In this document: piece after piece, positions 1 to 11,400 of the stretch
How positions within the stretch are numbered: position 1 is the first letter of the stretch
How the letters are laid out: the number at the start of each line of letters is the position of its first letter
Source: Paratinospora sagittata
Lineage: Eukaryota > Streptophyta > Magnoliopsida > Ranunculales > Menispermaceae
DNA length: 64,000 nt
Assembly: GCA_035771175.1 (NCBI GenBank)
Contig: CM069613.1
Span: forward strand, 1,895,501 to 1,959,500
Direction of reading: 5' to 3'
The notes under the pieces: generated by a model
Seen by the model: the letters and a program-made list of their open reading frames with translations, nothing else
Database searches by the model: none
What the model was told of the DNA's origin: nothing
Program-made: the position numbers and the translations under genes

Positions 1-474
1 TCAATTAAAATGACTTAAAACACCTAAAATGAAGATCACTATATGCTTATTATGAATAGCGACATATTAGCTATAGTGTATAGAGAATTATAAAAAGAAA
101 ATGATGGGACTTCTAAATATTTTCACCACCGATCTTTATTCAGCATACTGATCAAGGGAAAAAAGACGACAGAGAGAATAGAAAAGAAAAAAAGGTTCCA
201 AAATGTTTGAAAACTATGCATATGTAATGAAGACTGTTTTTCAAATTGGCTTCATCATCAATTTCTTCTTACACTAGTTATTGATTTAAGGTAAGTAATA
301 TGGTCTGGTAATACTGAAATGTAAACATACTTCTAATACCAGTATATTTTGCATATTGATTTATTGATAGACCTATGTTTTCTTTATGCCCCTTGCCATA
401 CCTTTTCTACCAAGAGCATCAGGGGGTGAAACTATAGAGTGAGGAGGTCTGACAGTATCTTTTTGTGTTTTCAG

Positions 475-1467
475 CCTTCAGTTAGAAAGCAGCATAATGC
501 TGGTTACAAACACAAGGTATTATGTTTGGAATTCATATCTTGCTTCTTTCTCTTCAACTTACTCAGATTGATATTTACTAATATGGTTGTCTTATTCAAA
601 ATTTTAGGCAAATGTGAGATCCTATTATCAGCAATTTGAGGAGCAACAAACCCAAAATTTGATTGATCAGAGGATCAAGGAACATCTAGGGCAGACGGCA
701 GTATTCCAACAAGTTGGTGCTGCTTACAACCAGCATCTTGCCTCATATCCCAACCCCCAGAGACCGCGTCTTCCTATTCTACCAACACCTTTGTTGCCGT
801 TACCTGGAACTTCACCGTTAATGCCAGGTATCAGGCCGCCAGTTCTTCCACCACCTGTCAGTGGTGCTTCAGGTAATGTATGATAAAGTGTATTACGTGG
901 TAATTTTCACATGACCCCTAGGATGCGCACATCGGCATCCATGAGCTTATTACCATATATGCACGGAAAGTAAATTTCACGTGAAGTCTAGGTTGCATGC
1001 ATTGTCATGATTTCATTTATTACCATATGTGCACTGAAGGATTGTTCTAGACTGGTGGTTCTAGACTTTGTATGAATTTTGGCACTCTCTCTGCTTTTCA
1101 TGCAGATGACCTCTTTTTCTATTATGTTTTTCATTATGTCCACTGCCTATGGTCTTTCCACATGTCGTCAATTATGACTTTAACTGTTATTGCAGGTTAT
1201 GGGTCTGCTCCAACAATGCCATCTATGCTAGCCCCTCCTGGTGCTCCTGTACCCATGCAAGGTAATGGTATGCCAAGGCCTCCTGTACTGAATCCACCAC
1301 CTGCAGCACCTGGTAGCACAACAGTTCCCACTTCCAATGGCGCCTCATCTATGATGGCACGTAACATGTATCAAACTAATCCTGGTGGAACTTCCGCTCC
1401 ATCACCTGTTGGTTCTGCTGTGAAGGATGGATTTACTTATTCTCAAGCTTCTGAGGCGAATCACTAG
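475..1467 (+). CDS. U1C: U1 small nuclear ribonucleoprotein C (3' part, first exon missing)
   Basis: Three exons are visible: 475-516, 608-872 and 1196-1467 (stop TAG), giving 192 residues. The first starts in phase 0 with PSVRKQHNAGYKHK, the second half of the U1-type C2H2 zinc finger with its two His ligands. It continues ANVRSYYQQFEEQQTQ and a Pro/Met/Gly-rich tail, typical of plant U1-C. U1-C is a U1 snRNP subunit that stabilises pairing of U1 snRNA with the 5' splice site. About 17 residues carrying the two Cys ligands (normally MPRYYCDYCD...) must lie upstream of the window; nothing in 1-470 encodes them. All junctions are GT-AG with consistent phase. The gene is convergent with the DCD gene at 3001-4926. 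Confidence 0.93.
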
Positions 1468-3000
1468 TCTGGTCAAACTTGTACATTTTTACTTCTTCTT
1501 GTTGGTTTTAATTTTATTTCTTTTAATGATTGCTATTTGGAGGTAGATATATTGTATGCTCAAATCAACTCGACAAAACTTTTTCTCAACTACAAGTAAA
1601 TATATCATATAGCATAACAAAATTTGCGTGTTCCGATAATTGATGCTGTGATTAAGGAATTGCACGCATACCTTTCAATCTTATGTAAAAAATACTGACC
1701 TTATTTCACTGCTGATTCCTTTCTGCAGTCAACCGAGTTGAACCAGTGAAATTTGCAGTGAGCAACTTAGTTTTGCGGTCAGCCTCTGTGTGCATTGTTC
1801 AAGGGCATTTTAATATGTGACTCTTGATTAGAACTTACTCCAATGATGCAGGTTGTCCATAATATTTTTTGGTGTGACTTTGGGTCATGGTTATACACGC
1901 TGGAAGCCATTCAGCCATCGATGGGGATGTTGAATCATGCTTAAACTGTTAAACATAACTTAGATGCTTGTTTGTACTGATAACAAAAGTGAATGAGTTT
2001 TCCTTGCTAGATAGCGTCATGTACTTCGCTTTCTTTCCAGTTTTTCATTTCCGGGGAGCTTGGGCCGAAACTACACACTTTTGCGAGATGAGGATTGAAT
2101 AGCAGAAAACACAAGTTATGGCACTTTGTTGACTTGTTTAACAGTGAAGTTGTTAAAGTTGGTCCAAGTCTTGTTGGCTTAGCAGATTAGTGTTTTTTGT
2201 AATGAAAAATGTCTAGGCTCATTCCTACTAAATACTTAACCATTTAATGCATGCGCTAGTCTCTGATTTTTTCAGTACATTACCAACAACTTCTTGTAGT
2301 AGCAGCAAATGGAGGCAACGGTCCTGATGGGCAGTACTTAACGGAAATTACTAATAGATTTATTGGGGAATGTGTTATTCAAGGAAATTGAGACTTGAAA
2401 ACATCACAAGTACCATCAGTTGCGAGAATAATAGCAATAAAAAGCGTTTCTTGAAATTTTCTTTAGCACTGGTTATTATTTTTGCCATAGCGATAGAAAA
2501 TTCTATGTAGATTGTTAATTTAGCATGTTTAAGGGGTGATGCACGTCCTACAGAAACTATACGAACACAAGTAAGCTGATGAGAATTTAATGCCTTGCAT
2601 CACGCTAAACGAGTAAACTGCAATTTCATTTGTACAAGTATGCCAAGTACCATTCTTCACTGTGATCTATGATCCAAGACTACAAAAACTCTCAGTTCCT
2701 CCGTGTGAATTGACAAATTACACCTTTTACCAGAATTCAAAAATATGAAAATGGCCCCTTAGCCAAGAACTTTTTTACTCCTCACTGGACATTGGATTGG
2801 TTAAGTTGAAAGCAAAAATCTGTCCTGAAAGAGAAGCATTATCTACAGAATAGTTGGAACAACAGGAATATTACTAATCCTACCGTTTGATTAGTCTAGC
2901 ATGGCCTGCCCACGATCTCTGACATTTCTTGAGTTTACACCTTAAGGTGCGAATAATGACCAAAAGAACGTGACTAAAGTATCTACATTCGTTCAATAAA
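1468..3000. other. 3' UTR of U1C and convergent intergenic space
   Basis: No open frame of note is seen on either strand. The first several hundred bases are probably the U1C 3' UTR (T-rich, with an AG acceptor-like site near 1728 that could end a 3'-UTR intron). The part near 2600-3000 is probably the 3' UTR of the convergent DCD gene. No clear repeat or RNA gene was recognised. Confidence 0.5.
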
Positions 3001-4926
3001 TCAGCGGTAAGAGAAGGGTTGACCTGCAAATGAGTACCACAATGAGTCCAATGGGGATGCTAGCTCACCCCTCATCCCCATGTAATGGTTGTACTCTGAC
3101 AGAGTATTTGATGCATGGGTTGAATATAAGCCTCCAGCTCCATATACTCCTCTCTGAGATGAATCATAAGTGCTTTGATCGTATGCTACTCTTTCGATGG
3201 GAGCCATGGTATACGGTTCAGCCATAGGTTGGTTCCTGTGATGTCTGGGATAGGGGTCTGAAGGTGCAGTAACAGAATGATGAGAATGATATGGGTCCCT
3301 TGAGTAAGAATCTAATGTAGGAGTTGCACTAGGAGCTATAGAGGTAGAGTTGAGTGGTGCTTTTCTGAGACCGTAGGTCCGATATTCTTTCTCACTCAGA
3401 AAAAGATGATCAAGAGGAGCTGCCTCCCTATATTTGGAAGTGCTCTCTTTATGCAAAGAAGATGTGGGCTTGTAGTGTTTTCTTGATTCATCATAGTACG
3501 AATTTCTGGGGTCAGGGTCCAAGTGCCCCTGGAATGGTAGTTCTATTTGGTGGTCAATATATTCATGGGCAACAGGGGTTGGCATTGTTGGGGGTTGGAG
3601 GATGATTGCTGGTGGAGGGACTGGAACAAAGCATTGTACATTTGATTGAAAATTATATGGCTGAAAAAGTTCTATGAGCTTCCTAACCTGCACATATCAG
3701 GACATTGTCAGGTGTCTTGTAAGAAAAAGTGACTACTAAACTCAAGAAAACAGGCTTTCGTACTTGCTTGCTTGTGAGCTGTGTCTTGAACCTGTTCTTC
3801 TTATCGATGTAATTCTCCTTGATTGCCTTCTTAAAAATATTGTGTATCAATGGAAGACAATCCTTGTGAACTTTGAAACGCACCTATGCAGAGACCAAGC
3901 ACATATTTAGGTATCTTATTGTTATTATTACTAGTATAGTGGCCAACTATTTTACATAGTCACTATTAACAGAGACGAATGAGATTTTATTTGAAACGGT
4001 ACCTGAAGAGGGTATGTCCCACCAAAAGCAGCTTGCTCAAGGTTCATGCCACCAGAAGAAGATGCCTTGTAGATGCCATACATGAGCTTGTGATCAACAT
4101 CATAAAGAAATAGCTTAAGACCGGGCTTAATGCTCATCACGAGCTCTTTCATGCTCAAAGGGACCCCCATAATACCATAACGGAAACAATCTCGTCTTGT
4201 CCTCTCATTGCACATGAAGATCAATCCACCAAGGTTTTCCTCGCTTTTCTGATCCTTGGAGCTTTGTTCATCATGTTTTTCATTAGAGACATTTTTCCCT
4301 TTGTTCCTTTCCTGCAAATTTGTCTGCTTGTCATTGTTCTCATGACTATCAGGAGTCTTCTCTCCACCCTCATCTTGCGTACTCCTATTAACGTCCCCCA
4401 CTTTCTCCTGTAACATCTTTGCATTGTCAATTTCCTCGTTGTGATTCTTATCTTTGCCTCCCTCCTTTTCATCATTTATTTCCTTATCAAGACTCTTTTC
4501 TTTGTCTCCCTCCCCCAATTTCTCCTGTAACTTCTTTTCATTATTGATTTCCTTGTCATGACTCTTTTCTTTGCCTCCCTCCCTCATTTTCTCCTGCAAT
4601 GCCTTTTCATCATTGATTTCCTTGTCATGGCCCTCTTCTTTGTCTCCCTCCCCCAAGTTCTCCTGTAACTTCTTTTCATTGTTGATTTCCTCATTGTGGT
4701 TCTTTTCTTCGTCTTTGTCCTGTGTCACCAACTTTTCATCCACTACTTTTCCCTTAACCTGAGTAGTTTCTTTAGCTTCTTCGGTGCTCACTGAGGTCTG
4801 CTTTCGCAATTTCTTCACAATTTTACGGACAGGCTTTAATGACTTCGAACATTTCTTTTCAGAGGGCGAAAATGTTGAGGATGCTTCAGCAGCACTCACA
4901 GGTTTCTCCTTCATTACTTGAGCCAT
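3001..4926 (-). CDS. DCD (Development and Cell Death) domain protein with acidic N-terminal repeats
   Basis: Exons 4926-4003, 3883-3764 and 3687-3001 (stop TGA) splice in frame to 576 residues with GT-AG junctions. Residues about 233-358 form a DCD domain: it opens [19 protein letters not shown], has [12 protein letters not shown] and [21 protein letters not shown], and closes in exon 2 with [15 protein letters not shown] proteins are plant-specific and linked to stress and programmed cell death responses (NRP-type); the biochemical role is unclear. Before the domain lies a Lys/Glu-rich stretch with four or five imperfect repeats of about 24 residues around [19 protein letters not shown]. After it lies a Tyr/His/Pro/Ser-rich, probably disordered tail. 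No signal peptide or membrane segment is seen. A 5'-UTR intron runs 6378-4935. Confidence 0.85.
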
Positions 4927-4934
4927 ACTTTAGT

Positions 4935-6480
4935 CTGTCAACCAGAACAAACAAAATAGAAATCAATGAGAAAATCACCACCCGTCTTTTTCTGTTTTCT
5001 TCAAATAATTTTTCCAGGAAAGTTACCATTTACAAAAGTGATCAAATAAAGAACGAACACCAAAAAAAAGAGAAAAATATACTTTCTCCTAATTCATAAC
5101 ACGAGAACCAGTAAGCAACCTCTACTTTGCACAAGATACATCTCAAGCAGATCAAATCATTAAATCACCAAGAAACTCAATATCAGTGGTTCCAAACAGC
5201 CAACTATACAAAAATCAGCACCAGTCATGTAATGTACAAAACAGAAGTTAAAAACCACATTCATACTTGTCTCTACATTTCTCATATTTCTCCTTCATTT
5301 TCACTTTAGTTTTGCTTTCAGCAGCTATACAAACCAATATCAATGGTGAATTACAAATTTTCATCCAACAAAGATCTCTAAAGAAGAACTGAGAAAATCG
5401 TACTCTTCAATAACACACCAAAACACCGCTAAAATTCAAAGTCACAAAATAAAAAGCGATCATAGAAAGCTAACAGACATCACAAAGAAATGAAACTTCA
5501 CATAACATACGTCTCAAGCAGATCAAATTAGTAAATTTCCAAGAAACGCGATATCAGTGGTTCCGAACAGCCAATCATACAAAAATCAGCACCAGTCATG
5601 TAATGTTCAAACTAAAGTAGAACCTCACTCATAATTGTCTCTACATTTCTCATATTTCTCCTTCATCTCAGCTTAGTTTTCCTTGCAGCAGCTCTAAAAA
5701 CCAAAATCAACGCTGAACCATAAATTTTCATCTAACAAAGATCTCTACCGGAGAACTAACAAAATCATGTTCTGCAATAACACACCAAAACATCGCTAAA
5801 ATTCAAATACACAAAATAAACGCGATAGTAGAAAGATGAAAGACATCACAAAGAAATGAAACTTCGCATAAGATACTCTCTCTCTCTCTCTCTTTTGAGC
5901 AGAAACAAGCATAAGATACGGCTTAAGCAGATCAAATTAGAAAATTACCAAGAAACACGATATCAGCGGTTCCGAACAGCCAATCATACAAAAATAAGCA
6001 CAAGTCACGTAATGCTCAAACTAAAGTCGAACCTCACTCATACTTGTTTCTACATTTCTCATATTTCTCGTTCATTTCAGCTTAGTTTTCTTTCAGCAGC
6101 TATAAAAACCAAAATCAACGCTGAATCACAAATTTTCATCTAATCTAACAAAGATCTCTACCAAAGAACTAACAAAATCATGCTCTGCAATTACTAAAAT
6201 TCAAATTCATAAAATAGAAAGCGATCGTAGAAAGCTCAAAGACATCACAAGGATTGAAACTTCAACCAGATTAATTCTACAGAGCAATAACAATATACAT
6301 GAATCTGAAAAGGAAACCTCAAGAAGCTTCAAGAGAGTTCGAGAAGAAGAAAACCAGGGTTTCTACTGGAAATCGTACCGCGAGAAGCTCTCATCTTCAG
6401 TCGGAGACTCGAAAATTTATAGAGAAGAAGTGAAGACTCGAAATGTTCTGAAAATAAAGGACAGAACTCAGTAGAAAGTG
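4935..6480 (-). other. 5' UTR exon and 1.44-kb 5'-UTR intron of the DCD gene
   Basis: An acceptor (TTGACAG) lies eight bases before the ATG at 4926, and a donor GTACGATTTCC begins at 6378 after a pyrimidine-rich leader at about 6379-6470 (minus strand). This predicts a leader intron 6378-4935. Long first introns in plant 5' UTRs often raise expression; that role here is inference. The intron interior is occupied mostly by a triplicated repeat (separate entry). cDNA reads across 6379/4934 would settle it. Confidence 0.55.
5128..6262. repeat. Three-copy tandem repeat (about 370-410 bp units) in the DCD leader intron
   Basis: Three consecutive related blocks begin with the motif CTCAAGCAGATCAAAT near 5142, 5513 and (as CTTAAGCAG) 5922. 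Each continues with AAGAAAC, ATATCAG, GGTTCC, AACAGCCAA, ATACAAAAAT and TCTACATTTCTCATATTTCTC. The spacing is 371 and 409 bases. The third copy is longer because of a CT microsatellite insertion at about 5876-5893. Each unit also ends with a GACATCACAA(AG) block near 5477, 5840 and 6240. Confidence 0.85.
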
Positions 6481-8429
6481 AGAGACTGAACCAATTAAAA
6501 TACTTTCACCGAATATCCCCTTGAGATTTCTGAAAATCACAAGAAATGCCCCTTCTGCAATACTCACAATCACTGGGATAATGACGCGTGGAATAAAAAA
6601 AAGAAGCTTTTGTTTGTTTGTACATAATTGAAAAAGAAATATAACTTATACAACTAAACGTTAATATTCATTAAATTATTTATTATATTTTTTAAAAAAT
6701 AAATAAATTATTTATTACATATGGCTAATGTTTCAAAGATATATTTTTTAACACATATTTTTTACGTTAGAAGAAGTAAGAGTTGTTGAATTGTCTCAAA
6801 TCACGCGACAACACATTGTATTACGCAATCACTTATGATACGAGGTATTATCACGTAATTCAAGGTAATCCAACCATTTTTACTTGTAATATAAAAAATA
6901 TATGTCCAAAAAGTATGTCAACTAATTATTTTTTATTACATATTCCAATATACATAAATTATACACATTCAATAAACATAAATATATAATTATATTATAG
7001 TACAATTAGATTAACATTTTCATTGTACATATATACATCATACATGAAACATAAAATATGAGCAGTTAGCAATTATGAAACACTAATGGAATGGATTTAA
7101 TAGTTTGTGTATTTCTACCATAATTTACGTTTTATTTCACTTCAAAGTAAACATTATTTAAAGATTTAATTTGTGGGGGCATACTATAATAAAGAAAATA
7201 TTATAGTTTAAGTGGGCCTTACAGTTGATATGAAAATGTGGCAAAACTCTAGGGTTAACCAATAATTACCACAAATTAGTTTCAACATTAATGATCATAC
7301 ATATTTATTAAAAGAAAATCAAAACAATCAGTTGATTAATAAGAGAGGGTGCCCTCATTTATCCGGGCTTGTGACCTAATGGGCACATGTAAATATGTCA
7401 AGCTTGGGCAGAGTTGAATTATATTATAGTATGTAGCGTCAATCCCTGAAATCCCTTTGTCCCTTCCCATAGGGTATTAGGCCCCTTCGAAACGTATTAA
7501 TCCCTGTACCAACAGGGTTGTATACAACAACCAGTTACAGCACGAACTCCGAATCGCATTTAAGAATCTAAGGCGAGGGTTCAAGTACGATTACTTACTC
7601 CCTAAGGGAATCTAAGTCATGAAAGCCTTTAACTTGGTTTCGAATGCCCCACAAATATATTTATTAATCTTTTTGTCTGCCGCAACTCGAACTCTCGACC
7701 CTTCGGTTAACCCCTTACGCTTCTCACCACCGTGCCAACTGCCGGTTGGCCATAACTTTCCTAAGTTATGTAACAGTGTAAATCAATAGTTGCTTGATTG
7801 CTTCTTTGCTCATATGTAGGTGAAGCAGAGCTTTTATTGTACAAGATCATCAAACGCCATTCTTCAGCCATTTGATACCTAAGCCAAATAGTCATATGGG
7901 AGACTAGCAGTAAATTTCTTGTGGGTCTTGGGTTTCACAATTGTATATTGCCAGTGGGTTCTGTAAATCTTAAAAGAAATGAAAGAACAAAAAGGTACTA
8001 TAGAAACAAAAATGTTTTAAACACCATTTCAGAGTATACTTCAAATTGAAGTTGAGCTGCAGTTGTAATGAGGAGACATGATCATGTACAATTTACAGTT
8101 TTTCCTATGCTCAGAAATTGGTTAAAAATTAAATAAATAAATCCAAGAAAGAACATTGCTATTCAAGACAAGATGCATCTGATACATAAAGTTGAAAACA
8201 TCTCAACATGAAAACTTGTATTCACAGATTAATTTATAGGAAACAAGGACAATCCCAGACTTACCAGAGCTGTATACATGTGAAGGGCCTAGTTGCATTC
8301 GACTATTTGCGCTTAGTCACTGGAAGAAAATTTTCATCATCTTTTCTCAACCATATTGTGGAGCGAGTCCTCTTAACGTGGTTAGAGAACAGACTGTGTC
8401 TGTTGAAGAAAAAGAAAAAGAAAAAGAAG
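6481..8429. other. Intergenic, AT-rich, with retroposon remains
   Basis: Separates the DCD leader from the 3' end of the BRCT gene. About 6650-7100 is very AT-rich without open frames of note. About 7330-7760 is less AT-rich and looks like decayed repeats, including a tRNA-headed stretch (separate entry). The last 400 bases before 8430 are probably the BRCT gene 3' UTR and contain an AAGAAAAAG run at 8407-8428. No gene seen. Confidence 0.5.
7600..7760 (-). mobile_element. SINE-like sequence with tRNA-type A and B boxes
   Basis: On the minus strand an A-box-like TTGGCACGGTGGTGAG (about 7744-7729) is followed some 35 bases later by a B-box-like GAGAGTTCGAGTTG (about 7697-7684). This spacing matches an internal RNA polymerase III promoter of a tRNA-derived SINE. 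No intact tRNA fold, poly-A tail or target duplication was identified, so it is probably a degenerate copy. Confidence 0.4.
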
Positions 8430-11400
8430 TTAGAAATTGCAAAGCATTTTAAACTTAGTATTTCCAAAGGAATACTTGTCTAACCTTGCATACTCAAGCT
8501 TCTGAATAACTATCCCATTCAGTAAAATCTCTGAACTGTAAACCACTGCCCCTGAGACATTCAAGTCACATGACACAAAAGCTGTTATTATGTTCCAAGT
8601 TCCAACTTCCAAGTGCATTTGTAGTTGTTTAGAGATAAAGAGGAGGGGCAGGTCCTTACCCTTCTCAAGGAAAGGAATACAGATTTCGTAGTCTTCTTCA
8701 CATGAAAGAACCAACAAATCTTCGGGTACTTCTTCATCCTTTGTTACAGACCTCCCTATCCTCTCAACCGCCTAAGAATCATTTCCATATAAAATCAGTT
8801 TGCAAACAAACATGAAGAAAAGTAGACTACCAGGTCATATGAGAATTAAAAGAAAAAAAAGAAAAAACATGAAATGGGGAATGGTTTAGCAGTAATTAGT
8901 AACAACATCATGCAGCAGATAAGAGTCTGGAGATGGATTATTCTCGCCAGCAAAGTGAGGAAAAGGATTTTATAAAACTATATGCAATCTCCAGAAAAGT
9001 CAGTAAAGATGTAATAGAGATTCAGAGATCATTCACAAGTCCAATACTCAAAATTGGGTTTGAGTTCAGAATGAATGACCCGTCTCCACATCAACTCTAA
9101 AATGAGCCACTATTCATAATTAGACGTTTATGCTCTAAAATAAACAGCTAATTTTTTTTCCATATGTCATCACTAACTATTTGCGTCTTTGATCTCAATG
9201 AGACATTGTATCTTCTCAAAATAAATAAATAAATCAATGGTACATGACTGACATCACCCAAGAATCCAAGTTCATTTACACATTATAATCATATTGGAAT
9301 ATGAGCAATGGCCTTAAAATTATATGCCTCTGATGCATAGGGAAATTAAATTAGCTGAAATACAAAATGAAGCTGCATTCTACCAGAAAGCAATAAAAAC
9401 AAGATACATATTTTTGAGAAAATAAGTACCTGGCCATGAACTGCCCGAACCAAGCTCACTACCACTTCTTTACTAGGTTTTACGTTTGGGGTTATGACAA
9501 CTCTTTTGCCCTGCAGTGAGTAGTAAGTAGATAGCAAAATATTCAACAATCACTATGCAAGAAGTCTACCATCATTCTGTAGTCCCAGTTAGATGAACTG
9601 GAAAAGCAACTAGTAAAGATAAATAATTTAGTTAAACAAAAAGCAGATTACACACCTCTAACAGCGGACTTTTGCGAGCCCGTGCCAGTGAAACTGGCAT
9701 GCTGAAGCCTATCTCCTTTTCTTTCTTGACATCTCTTAGTATGTAACTTTTTTCATCAATAAAGCAGCTGGCTTGTCCACAGCTCTCAAGCCATAATTGA
9801 GTGACCACTGGCTTACCATGCGCAATTGCTTCTAACATATTCCTTGTACGCACAAACTTATCTGCTACAAAGTGTGTCGCTTCTGAAGATGAGCATGCAA
9901 CAGAAGCTCCTAGCCGTGCCAAAACCTGCAAATAAAAAGCAAGATCCATATACATATTGTTTTTTTTTTAATAAGAAAGCAAAATATATTAATAGAACAG
10001 AACAAAAATACCAAATACATATTGATATTACCTTCTTCTGCTGCTTTATTATGTCCTCATCTAAATGGTGGCTGAACAAGACTCGAGCACTAGCCATATC
10101 CTTCCTTTTTCTGAAATCTTTCAATGTTGGAGTGCGTATTATTTCATGGGCATCTAATTGAACAAGCTCTCTTATCAGGGAGGACCTTGATGGCCTTTTT
10201 TTGCATGATTGCATTGGAAGATCATCACCAACACAAACAGGTGATACTGGGTTTACATGTGTGTTGCAGCTAATGGGTGTAACACAGGCAGAACCAGATG
10301 ACTGCATTTTCTCCCTCCTGGATATTTCTAATCTTGCACCTTCCTTTGCACCTCTAGTACATGAGACAGATTGTGCATTACATTCCTTGCCATCTGGGGT
10401 GGACACCTTGCCTCTGACCAAAACTTTAGCTTCGGTTTTCTCATTCATGTTAGCCAAAGAACAATTAATGGTAGCATGAGCTAAACCAGGTTCGGCCATA
10501 TCTTGGTTTGTTGAGCTTCCATCAGTTGGTCGTTTTTTCCTCTTCATGTCTATACCAATACTAGTAACTTTCACACCAGACTTTGACCTTTTCTTCCTTG
10601 TGATAGACTGTCCTTTTACTTCCTTACTATCTACAATTGTGTATGGGTAGTTTAAGTTAGCTGTCTCCTGTAAATGACCTGAAGAGTTGTGACAAGTACT
10701 TTGCGCCCTGTGATAGTTCAGGACATCTTGTTCCTCACAGGTTGTTCCATCCGCCAAGTCATGGGCTCCAGAAAGGACTGGAGTCACTTGTTGAGCAATT
10801 GTAGCCTTTCTATCATCACCAATTTGAGTTAAACCTAGATTAGAACTTTCTCGAGTAGAATATTGTTTGGAAAGCCTGCTACTCCTCCTCTTTGTTACAG
10901 GCACGCTGACTTCCATTTGCTCATTTGTCCTGTTTCCAGAGTCAATGAATGCACTCGCACTTTTTTCCGATTGTTTTACCGCAGAGGACCGCCTCGTTCG
11001 GGTCGCTATAGGTGTGAAGGTGCTATAGTCCTCTGAACCTTGTCCCTCGTCAAGTAAAATTTTCCCATTTGATTTAGATAAACTATTAAATCCATTAATT
11101 CCCATTGTGGGAGACTTGTCCACTGAATTCACCATTCTATTTTGCTCAAATGATTTAGAAGACCTTCTGCCCGACCTATCATTCACATTCAAGTTTTGAT
11201 CACTCCTTGTCTTTGCCTTTCCCTTCTTCTTCATGGTTGCTACTGTTGAATCAGGACCTGAATCCTTTGTTTGGCTTCTAGTTCGAGATGTGGCTGGTGT
11301 TTGCACATCTTTCCTGTTATCAAGCATCTTTCTTCTCTTGGAAAGTCTCAAGGTACCTTCCCTGTCAGAAGTCCAGTTCTGGACCAAATTATGCTCTAAA

